Shown here: positions 1 through 5,261 of the stretch, piece after piece
Layout of the letters: every line of letters starts with the position of its first letter
Numbering within the stretch: the stretch's first letter is position 1
NCBI GenBank assembly: GCA_022447405.1
Contig: JAKVCE010000180.1
Location: 1 to 5,261 of the forward strand
Length of the DNA: 5,261 nt
From: Planctomycetota bacterium
GTDB taxonomy: Bacteria > Planctomycetota > UBA1135 > GCA-002686595
Direction of reading: 5' to 3'
Translations under genes and position numbers: made by a program
Notes under the pieces: model-generated
The model's input: the letters and a program-made list of their open reading frames with translations, nothing else
Told to the model about the DNA's origin: nothing
Databases searched by the model: none

Positions 1-349
1 CGCCGCCGTGCCAGGGTGCGAAGTCGACGCGCCGAAAGAAGTCCTCCTCCCGCATCGAGTGGATGATCCGCTCCTGGGCCTCGCGGATCTCTCCCGCCTT
101 GAGCCCGCCGATACGCCTGCGCACCTGGAGCTGGGAGAGCGGCATGAGCCTGCGGTCGTCGTCCTCCTCTCGCTCTGCGCCGTACATCTCGATGCCACCC
201 CAAGGGGCGTGCCCAGTCGAGATGTGGTGCGCGTACTCGACGTGCCAGGGCTCGTCCTCTCCCATCCACGGCGGGAGCAGGAGCATATAAACGAGTCCGT
301 GGAGGACGGCTGCGATGAGGAGCAGGCTGCGGGCGCGCCGGGTCTTCAT
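1..349 (-). CDS. Membrane glycosyltransferase, GT-C/GT39-like or DUF2142-like (N-terminal fragment, runs off window)
   Basis: The open frame starts at the ATG at 349-347 and continues without a stop to base 1, giving the first 116 residues. It begins with a basic stretch (MKTRRAR), then one hydrophobic segment at about residues 9-28, then P-P-W-M-G-E-D-E-P-W-H-V-E-Y-A at about 26-40. A first membrane helix followed by a loop with an acidic 'DEPxH' element is characteristic of polyprenyl-phosphate-sugar-dependent GT-C enzymes (GT39/ArnT-like) and of DUF2142 membrane proteins, where the acidic loop faces outside. The next part, about residues 60-110, is charged and would be an outer loop. ATG 349 is preferred because it gives a normal inside-positive first helix; an in-frame GTG at 388-386 is possible, and neither has a clear ribosome site. 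It lies 52 bp after the reductase on the same strand, so co-transcription is likely. The later helices and the acceptor are not visible, so the substrate is unknown. Confidence 0.62.
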   Translation of the reverse strand, partial: MKTRRARSLLLIAAVLHGLVYMLLLPPWMGEDEPWHVEYAHHISTGHAPWGGIEMYGAEREEDDDRRLMPLSQLQVRRRIGGLKAGEIREAQERIIHSMREEDFFRRVDFAPWHGG

Positions 350-364
350 TGGGGTCAGCTTGCG

Positions 365-381
365 CCTCGGAGGGCCCGAGG
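365..381 (-). other. Small GC-rich hairpin between the SDR and glycosyltransferase genes
   Basis: CCTCGG (365-370) and CCGAGG (376-381) can pair into a 6-bp stem with a 5-base loop, starting about 20 bases past the SDR stop codon. No T tract follows on the minus strand, so it is not a convincing intrinsic terminator. It could damp read-through or protect the end of the upstream message. A competing palindrome (GCCC GA GGGC, 374-383) overlaps it, and in GC-rich DNA such stems arise by chance. Confidence 0.25.
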
Positions 382-401
382 GCAACACGCTGCACCGCTG
401 A

Positions 402-1148
402 TCAGCAGGTCGTGACGCCGCCGTTCACCACGAGCGTCTGCCCCGTGATGAAGCCGGCCTCCTCGCTGGCGAGGAAGCCGCAGGCAGCCCCGATGTCATC
501 CGGGACCCCCCAGCGCCCGAGGGGGACGCCCGCGAGGTACTCTGCCTTGAGCTCCTCCGGATCGTCCTCGTGCCGTTCGACCGGGATCCAACCCGGGGAG
601 ACCATGTTCACCGTGATGTTCCAGGGGGCGAGCTCGTTCGCCATGGAGCGCGTCCAGCCGCGCTGTCCGCCCTTCGCCGCGACGTATGCAGAGAAGGGGG
701 CGACTCCGCGGTCATAGACCTCAGAGCCGATGTTGATGATCCGACCCCAGCGGGCCTCTTTCATGTGAGGGAGGCACTCGCGGGCGAGCAGGTAGGGAGA
801 CTTGATGAAGAAGTCGAGCATCTCCTGGTAGAAGCTCCAGTCGTACTCCTCGATGGGCATCAGCGGCTGCGGTCCCGTCGCGTTGGGCACCAGGACGTCG
901 ATGGGTCCGAGCTCTTCCCGCACCTCGGCGCACATGCGGCTGACGTCCTCGGGGTCGATGGCGTTGGCTTGGATGAGCATGCCCTCGTGCCCGGCCGCGC
1001 TGAACTCCGCGAAGGTCTCTTCGGCTTTCTCGCGCCCGTTGTAGTAGTTGATGGCGACGGCGTATCCCTTCGCGCCGAGCGCGAAGGCCATGGCCTTACC
1101 GAGGCCTTTGGAGGAGCCGGTGATGAGGGCGACGTGGCGTTGGGTCAT
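402..1148 (-). CDS. SDR-family NAD(P)-dependent oxidoreductase (FabG-like)
   Basis: A 248-residue classical short-chain dehydrogenase/reductase, the usual length, predicted cytoplasmic. The Rossmann cofactor motif T10-G-S-S-K-G15-L-G17 is intact. The NNAG motif reads P-N89-A-T-G. The catalytic serine is likely S142 (NIGSEVY) and the Y-x-x-x-K pair is Y155/K159. The V-S-P-G-W motif (P185-G186) and the C-terminal TGQTLVVNGG motif are present. The family transfers hydride between NAD(P)H and alcohol/ketone groups. The segment after strand 2 (NYYNGREKAEE) resembles NADP-preferring members, but this is weak evidence. The helix that normally carries the fourth catalytic residue (usually 'VNLKG') reads D-F-F114-I-K-S, so the asparagine appears to be replaced by phenylalanine. 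The start has a good ribosome site. The gene follows the large oxidoreductase by 26 bp and probably shares its transcript, so a keto-sugar or sugar alcohol substrate is plausible; a 3-oxoacyl-ACP reductase role cannot be excluded. Confidence 0.93.
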   Translation of the reverse strand: MTQRHVALITGSSKGLGKAMAFALGAKGYAVAINYYNGREKAEETFAEFSAAGHEGMLIQANAIDPEDVSRMCAEVREELGPIDVLVPNATGPQPLMPIEEYDWSFYQEMLDFFIKSPYLLARECLPHMKEARWGRIINIGSEVYDRGVAPFSAYVAAKGGQRGWTRSMANELAPWNITVNMVSPGWIPVERHEDDPEELKAEYLAGVPLGRWGVPDDIGAACGFLASEEAGFITGQTLVVNGGVTTC

Positions 1149-1157
1149 GGTTCTTTA

Positions 1158-1162
1158 CCTTT
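1158..1162 (-). promoter_or_regulatory. Ribosome binding site of the SDR gene
   Basis: Read on the minus strand, AAAGG lies 9 bases before the ATG at 1148. It is the only well-placed Shine-Dalgarno-like sequence among the four genes. It falls in the 26-bp gap after the TGA of the upstream gene, consistent with independent re-initiation on a shared mRNA. Confidence 0.6.
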
Positions 1163-1174
1163 GCGTGCTGCGGC

Positions 1175-4100
1175 TCACTCGTTGGAGCCCAAGAGGAGCG
1201 TGAAGAGCGCTTGGACCTCAGCCTCAGAGAGGACGTCAAGCAGGTCCTCGGGCATGCGCGAGGTCCCGTAAGGGGTCCTCGATTTCACGTCGACGGCGTC
1301 GACCTCGAGCACGGCCTCTTCTGGGTAGACGGCCTCGATCACGTACACGCCCTCGGAGTCCATCAAGAGGCGGCCGATGATCCGCTGATCATCACCGAGC
1401 TCAAAGACCTCATCTGCGTACTGGTCGCTGATCGTGCTGGAGGGAGCCACGAGGGTCTCTACGAGGTCTGTCGCGCTGAAGCGCCGACGCGCTCCGGTGA
1501 GGTCTGGTCCTTTGGCGCCGCCCGACTGCTCGAAGCGGTGGCACTCGGCGCAGCGCGCCTTCTTGAAGGCCTTGAGCCCCGCTTCGCGGAGCTCCTCCTC
1601 GCCGCCGCGCGCGGCGGCGAGTGCGTTGAGCTCCTCTCGGGTCCAGTCGTGGACGAGGGGGGTCGGCTCAGCGTTGGCTTCAGGGACAGGGACCTTGCCC
1701 GCCGCGAGCTCTCCGAGCACGAAGCGCTCGCCTTCGCTCATCCCTGCAAGCACGTCCTTGCGGGCGCTGTCGAGGTAGCCCTGATAGCTGGAGCCGCCTG
1801 AGCCCGCTTGTGCTTCTTTGCAGAGCTCCAGCCAGGTGCGGCGCAGGTCCAGGGTCCAGCCGGCGTACGCGTGGCGAAGCGTGAAGACGATCGCGAGGCG
1901 CAGGTCCACGTCTTCAGTGTTTCGAGCGACCGTCAGCGCGTTGGCGACGATCTCTTCACTCCCTAGGTGGACTAGGAGCTTCGTGAGCTCTCGCGTCACA
2001 GCGGGGTCCCATGAGCCCAAGGTGTCCCAGGCAGCCTCTAGCTTCTCGATGAGCGCGGCGTTGTCGTTCGGTGTACCCATCCGCGTGAAGGTGAGCTCAT
2101 AAGCACGCAGGATCGCGATGGTCTCGTCAGGTTGCACCGCGTCGATCATGCCCAGCCTGATCGGTGCGAGCGCTGCGAGGATCTCCGTCCGAAGGCTGGG
2201 ATCACCGCACCGCGCCAAAGCGATCAGGCTCTGGGCGGCCGACATCTCGCTCTCAGAGAGCGCGCGCTCTTGCCAGAGGGCGGGGTCTTGATGCTCGATC
2301 GCCGTGCGCGCAGCGAAGCGGATGTAGCGGTCTGGATGGCTGAGGTGTGGCCACGCGGCCTCGACCGCGCCGTCAGCGCCGGGCTCGTGGAGCGCCTCGA
2401 GCTGCACCCGGAGGTCCGCGATGGGAGAACGTTTGGGTTTGTTCGGCGTATACCTCCCGCCGGTGTATGTGATGCGGTAGACGCCGGATTGGGTGCGGCG
2501 ACCGCCCGTCGTGAACCAGAGCGCGCCGTCCGGTCCGACAGCCGTGTCCGTGACGGGGAGAGGCTTGCCGACCGCGAAGGCCTCGGAGGTCGCCTTGTAG
2601 CTAGCGCCCTCTGACTCGAGGTGTACGGCATAGATCGTTCCATAGGCCCAGTCCGCCACGTAGAGGGCGTCTTGGTAGTTCGTGGGGAAGGCGGCTCCAT
2701 AGCCGAAGTTGATCCCCGTGGGGGAGGAGAGCCCGATGTCAGCCACGCCGGGGAGGCTGTCAGGCGCCCACTCCGGCCACTTCCCGTTGCCATTTCTCCA
2801 GCCAGACTCGGAGCCGCTCACGAGGTGCGAGACCCTCGTCGGTCGATACCAGGGCAAGCCCACGTCGTACTCCATGTCCGAGTCGAAGGTGAAGAGGTCG
2901 CCGAAGGAGTTAAAGGCGATGTCATATGCGTTGCGCATGCCCATGGAGTGCAGGACCCAGTGGTTCGCCTCGATGTCGGTCTGGACAGCCCAGCCGCCTG
3001 GCGCCAAGTAGCCGACAGCGTGCCCGCGAGCGTCCGGGCTGCGCGGGAGCAGCTGGTCCTCACCCCACACCTGCGGCACCCGGCTCTCGTCGATGGGTTC
3101 AGGGAGCGGGGTGTGGTTGCCCGCGATGATCCAGAGCCCGGTCTCACCTGGTTTGAAGCCCGGCCCCGGGATCACCCCGTGCGGTCCGTGCTCTCCGCCC
3201 CACTTCTCGCTGAAGAGGCGCAGGATGCTCACCTCGTCGATGTCACCGTCTCCGTTGGAGTCGGTCACCTTGTAGAGCCCCGTCTTGTAGCCGCCCTTCC
3301 CGGAGACGATCACATAGAGCACGCCGTCCAGGAAGCACATGCCTTGCGCCTCGCCGAGCGGGATGTCCAAGAGTTCGATCACGGGTTCACCAGCCTCCAT
3401 CGTCAGGCGGTACATGCGACCGTACTGATCGCAGGCGTACATGCGCCCTCGCTCGTCAAAGCACATCGAGACCCAGGAGCCCTGCTCGTGCTTGGGCACG
3501 GAGTAGACGAGCTCGCAGCGGAAGCCCTCAGGCACAGTCACCTTCGAGCCGTCGAGCGCGCGCTCCTCAATGTAGGTCTCTGGCCCCGGGAGGCGCCCCC
3601 AAGGGTCGGACCCGTGGGCGCCGAGGTCAGAGGCGTCATCCCAGCTCGCGTCATCGAAGCTCGCGGTCTTCCAGCCGCTCTGGTCCTCTCCGGAGGTGCG
3701 CCAGGACGCGTCGCTCTTGATCTTCTCGGTGCTGCCGTCTGCGTACTCGAGGGTGAGCTCTGCGAGGAGCGCTGCGGGGCCGCCCTGGTTCTTCATCGAG
3801 ACCGCGATCCAGTTCTCTCCCGTCTTGACCCGCTTTGTCACGTCGGCGGAGCTCGGCTGCTCCCAGCGCACGTTCTGGAGGGCGCGCTTGCCGTTGAAGT
3901 AGGCCTCACCCTGGTTGTCGCAGCTCATCCAGAACTCAGCCCTCTTCACCTCGCGCTCTATGGTGAAACGCTTACGGAACCAGCCGCGCTCGTCGTCAGC
4001 GCCGTCTTCGTCCCGCCAGATCCAGCGGGGGATCTCAGGGTCTTCTTCAGCTGCGGTCTCCTGCGCGGGAGGATCGCCGATGTGACGCACGCGGAGGTCC

Positions 4101-4738
4101 TTGAACTCGACCTTCATGGGAGGGCCTTGGTGGAGCTGCACGCAGAAGAGCCCCGCAGGCGTCCGCGCCGGATCGTTGTCCTCCAAGGTGCACATCAAGG
4201 TGTCGTTGATGCTGAGCTCCACGACGTTGCCGACCGCGCGGATCTGATAGCGGTTCCACTCGCCCGCCGGAGCCTTTGCGAGGAGCTCCTTGGAGTCACC
4301 AGTGCTTCCGGTGACCTCCTTCTTCTTGCCCGCGGCGAAGGTGGCGCGCTCGCCGCGACGTACCATGACGCCGCGCCCATCCTGCTCGTAGAGGCAGCCG
4401 GTCCAGTTCGGACCGTCCTCGAGGTCGGCCTGGTAACCGCGGACGCTCCGCTCGCCGTTTCGCTCGGTCCTGAACTGAACGCCGGAGTTGCCGCCGCGGA
4501 TCCTGAAGCTGCACTCGAACTCAAAGTCCGCCGCCCGAACCTCGTCGCAGATGAGGTAGGTGGTGCTCTGCAGCGGGTTCTCCGGAGTGCTCTGACCGAT
4601 GATGGCGCCGTCCTCGACCCGCCAGAAGGACTCGTCGCCGCTCCAGCCAGAGAGGCTCTTTCCGTCAAAGAGGTCGATCCAAGGGCCGTCGTCCGACTGG
4701 GCGAGCCCCAAAACAAGAATGAGTGCGGAGAGATTCAT
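1175..4738 (-). CDS. Multidomain exported protein: DUF1080 (3-keto-disaccharide hydrolase) + sugar-binding-like domain + PVC-type dehydrogenase propeller + HEAT-like repeats + haem c domain
   Basis: A 1187-residue protein, probably periplasmic. Residues 1-13 or so form a short hydrophobic export signal (LSALILVLGLA). Residues 18-220 are a DUF1080/3-keto-disaccharide hydrolase domain (concanavalin-like fold), shown by L-F-D-G-K-S-L-S-G-W, N-S-G-V-Q-F-R and the ending AGLFCVQLHQGPPMKVEFKD. Residues 237-385 look like a galactose-binding beta-sandwich of the kind before bacterial rhamnosidases (WIWRDE, WFRKRF, AYFNGKR, two W-x-x-x/DDASW stretches). Residues 390-760 match the Pirellula/Verrucomicrobium 'membrane-bound dehydrogenase' propeller, related to soluble quinoprotein sugar dehydrogenases (GEHGPHGVIPGP, AGNHTP, SMGMRNAYDIAFN, FDSDMEYD, VGPDGALWFT). 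Residues 772-1000 are HEAT-like helices (LSHPDRYIRFAARTAIEH). Residues 1045-1187 are a c-type haem domain: C1063-A-E-C1066-H1067, GPDLTG, and S-R-M1162-P-E-D-L-L with M1162 the candidate sixth ligand. The start is secure: an in-frame TAG lies four codons upstream. Sugar oxidation with transfer of electrons to haem is inferred; the natural sugar and cofactor are not visible. Confidence 0.93.
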   Translation of the reverse strand: MNLSALILVLGLAQSDDGPWIDLFDGKSLSGWSGDESFWRVEDGAIIGQSTPENPLQSTTYLICDEVRAADFEFECSFRIRGGNSGVQFRTERNGERSVRGYQADLEDGPNWTGCLYEQDGRGVMVRRGERATFAAGKKKEVTGSTGDSKELLAKAPAGEWNRYQIRAVGNVVELSINDTLMCTLEDNDPARTPAGLFCVQLHQGPPMKVEFKDLRVRHIGDPPAQETAAEEDPEIPRWIWRDEDGADDERGWFRKRFTIEREVKRAEFWMSCDNQGEAYFNGKRALQNVRWEQPSSADVTKRVKTGENWIAVSMKNQGGPAALLAELTLEYADGSTEKIKSDASWRTSGEDQSGWKTASFDDASWDDASDLGAHGSDPWGRLPGPETYIEERALDGSKVTVPEGFRCELVYSVPKHEQGSWVSMCFDERGRMYACDQYGRMYRLTMEAGEPVIELLDIPLGEAQGMCFLDGVLYVIVSGKGGYKTGLYKVTDSNGDGDIDEVSILRLFSEKWGGEHGPHGVIPGPGFKPGETGLWIIAGNHTPLPEPIDESRVPQVWGEDQLLPRSPDARGHAVGYLAPGGWAVQTDIEANHWVLHSMGMRNAYDIAFNSFGDLFTFDSDMEYDVGLPWYRPTRVSHLVSGSESGWRNGNGKWPEWAPDSLPGVADIGLSSPTGINFGYGAAFPTNYQDALYVADWAYGTIYAVHLESEGASYKATSEAFAVGKPLPVTDTAVGPDGALWFTTGGRRTQSGVYRITYTGGRYTPNKPKRSPIADLRVQLEALHEPGADGAVEAAWPHLSHPDRYIRFAARTAIEHQDPALWQERALSESEMSAAQSLIALARCGDPSLRTEILAALAPIRLGMIDAVQPDETIAILRAYELTFTRMGTPNDNAALIEKLEAAWDTLGSWDPAVTRELTKLLVHLGSEEIVANALTVARNTEDVDLRLAIVFTLRHAYAGWTLDLRRTWLELCKEAQAGSGGSSYQGYLDSARKDVLAGMSEGERFVLGELAAGKVPVPEANAEPTPLVHDWTREELNALAAARGGEEELREAGLKAFKKARCAECHRFEQSGGAKGPDLTGARRRFSATDLVETLVAPSSTISDQYADEVFELGDDQRIIGRLLMDSEGVYVIEAVYPEEAVLEVDAVDVKSRTPYGTSRMPEDLLDVLSEAEVQALFTLLLGSNE

Positions 4739-4788
4739 GCGGACATTCTAGGGAGACTCGGGCTACACGTGCTGATTAGCATGAAGAG
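4739..4788. promoter_or_regulatory. Divergent intergenic region between the fusion gene and the sulfatase
   Basis: This 50-bp gap separates two genes transcribed away from each other, so it must contain at least part of both promoters unless these extend into the coding regions. It is less GC-rich than its flanks. In-frame stops at 4748-4750 (minus) and 4777-4779 (plus) fix both translation starts. It contains a CACGTG palindrome (4766-4771), GCTA/TAGC half-sites (4762-4765 and 4777-4780), and a poor -10-like TAGCAT (4778-4783) on the plus strand. No operator can be assigned to a known regulator. The arrangement suggests coordinated control of sulfatase and oxidoreductase, but this is inferred from layout only. 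Confidence 0.55.
4745..4750 (-). promoter_or_regulatory. Candidate -10 element of the large minus-strand gene
   Basis: On the minus strand TAGAAT matches five of six bases of the sigma-70 -10 consensus and ends six bases before the ATG at 4738. Transcription would start at or next to the start codon, giving a leaderless mRNA, which fits the absence of a Shine-Dalgarno sequence. No convincing -35 hexamer lies 16-18 bases upstream. Because the match is a single hexamer in a short gap, the call is tentative. Confidence 0.35.
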
Positions 4789-5261
4789 ATGCGCCGCCTC
4801 CTAGCGATCCTGGCTCTCTGTTGCTCCTGTCACTTGCTCGTACCCGGAGGGCCACCGAAGGACCCCAACATCATCTTGATCATGGCTGACGACCTGGGTT
4901 GGAGCGACCTGGGCTGCTACGGCGGCGAGATCGCGACCCCTCATATCGACAGCCTCGCGAGAGACGGGATGCTGTTCACGCAGTTCCACAACAACGCCAA
5001 GTGCACGACGACCCGCGCCTCCGTCCTCACCGGCACCTATCCGCGCGACGCGGGCGGCACCCTGACGCCAGATATATCGACCGTCGCCGAGCTCCTCATG
5101 GAGCGCGGCTATAGGACGGCCTTCAGCGGCAAGTGGCACCAAGGGAGCAGCGCACCGAACCGTCCCCTCGACCGCGGCTTCGAGTCCTCCTACGGACTCC
5201 TCGATGGCTGCTGCAACTTCTTCGACCCGGCGCAGCCCGACCCCGGCTTCAAGGGCGGGCG
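4789..5261 (+). CDS. Secreted sulfatase, formylglycine-dependent (N-terminal fragment, runs off window)
   Basis: The first 157 residues of an alkaline-phosphatase-superfamily sulfatase, which hydrolyses sulfate esters, here probably on a sulfated glycan in the periplasm or outside. Residues 1-18 are a signal sequence (MRRLLAILALCCSC); C14 might be a lipidation site but the lipobox is poor. N27-I-I-L-I-M-A-D34-D35-L-G-W-S-D-L-G is the strand with the calcium-binding aspartates. T-P-H-I-D-S-L-A follows. The catalytic core is C72-T-T-T-R76-A-S-V-L-T-G, where C72 would become formylglycine; a threonine occupies the third position, which is normally proline or alanine. G-K115-W-H117-Q-G supplies the lysine and histidine of the sulfate pocket (commonly GKWHLG), and D128-R-G-F matches the conserved element after it. 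The start is fixed by an in-frame TAG at 4777-4779; no spaced ribosome site is visible. Typical family members have 450-600 residues, so about two thirds is missing. The fragment shows no sign of decay. Confidence 0.93.
   Translation, partial: MRRLLAILALCCSCHLLVPGGPPKDPNIILIMADDLGWSDLGCYGGEIATPHIDSLARDGMLFTQFHNNAKCTTTRASVLTGTYPRDAGGTLTPDISTVAELLMERGYRTAFSGKWHQGSSAPNRPLDRGFESSYGLLDGCCNFFDPAQPDPGFKGG

Noticed and set aside
365..381. Rho-independent terminator after the SDR gene
   Set aside because: The stem is only 6 bp and is not followed by a T tract on the minus strand, so a terminator call is not supported; reported only as a hairpin.
8..415. A 135-codon plus-strand frame at the left edge
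   Set aside because: The minus strand here encodes a convincing membrane glycosyltransferase N-terminus with a positively charged lead, a hydrophobic helix and the DEPWH element; the plus-strand product has no such structure.
570..1271. A 233-codon plus-strand frame antisense to the SDR gene
   Set aside because: It is a complement shadow of a well-conserved SDR and spans the end of the next gene; no motif and no promoter of its own.
4762..4780. CACGTG palindrome and GCTA/TAGC half-sites as an operator
   Set aside because: The two symmetries have different centres, the arms are only 3-4 bases, and no known regulator site is matched; kept only as a description of the intergenic region.
2621..4804. 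A 727-codon open frame on the plus strand, antisense to the large gene
   Set aside because: It lies opposite a gene with clear family motifs along its whole length. Its translation is low-complexity in Val, Leu, Ala, Arg and Glu with no recognisable domain, as expected for the complement of a high-GC gene.
4781..4804. A seven-codon frame (MKRCAAS) beginning 8 bases before the sulfatase start, in another frame
   Set aside because: It could be a leader peptide overlapping the sulfatase start, but it has no ribosome site and is short enough to occur by chance.
4801..5142. A 113-codon minus-strand frame at the right edge
   Set aside because: It is opposite the sulfatase, whose calcium, core and GKWH motifs are all in frame on the plus strand.
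1..5261. Mobile elements, CRISPR repeats, tRNA or rRNA genes
   Set aside because: No spaced direct repeats, inverted-repeat ends, transposase motifs or RNA-gene signatures were seen; coding sequence fills nearly the whole window and no gap exceeds 60 bases.

Overview
The window reads as accessory or catabolic DNA from a high-GC member of the Planctomycetota or a close relative in the PVC group. The inference rests on gene content. A domain set typical of Pirellula/Verrucomicrobium-type proteins (a six-bladed-propeller 'membrane-bound dehydrogenase', HEAT-like repeats and a C-terminal CxxCH haem domain, fused to a DUF1080/3-keto-disaccharide hydrolase domain) sits beside a formylglycine-type sulfatase. 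Start sites are mostly without a good Shine-Dalgarno sequence. Species cannot be told from the sequence.

Layout: three genes lie head to tail on the minus strand and one diverges on the plus strand. From a 50-bp divergent intergenic region (4739-4788), the minus strand carries a 1187-residue multidomain exported oxidoreductase/hydrolase (4738-1175). It is followed after 26 bp by a 248-residue short-chain dehydrogenase/reductase (1148-402), and after a further 52 bp by the first 116 residues of an integral-membrane GT-C-like glycosyltransferase that leaves the window at base 1. The plus strand carries the first 157 residues of a secreted sulfatase (from 4789), which leaves the window at base 5261. 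Both edge genes are open-ended.

How they may work together (inference): the sulfatase would remove sulfate esters from a sulfated glycan outside the cytoplasm. The large protein would bind sugar, oxidise it with its propeller domain, pass electrons to its own c-type haem, and possibly cleave the resulting 3-keto-glycoside with its N-terminal domain. The cytoplasmic reductase could then reduce a keto-sugar product. The role of the membrane glycosyltransferase is unclear; it may simply be co-transcribed.

No RNA gene, CRISPR array, insertion sequence or long repeat was seen. The most notable points are the one-polypeptide fusion, a threonine in the sulfatase core motif (C-T-T-T-R), loss of the usual catalytic-tetrad asparagine in the reductase, and a likely leaderless promoter for the large gene.
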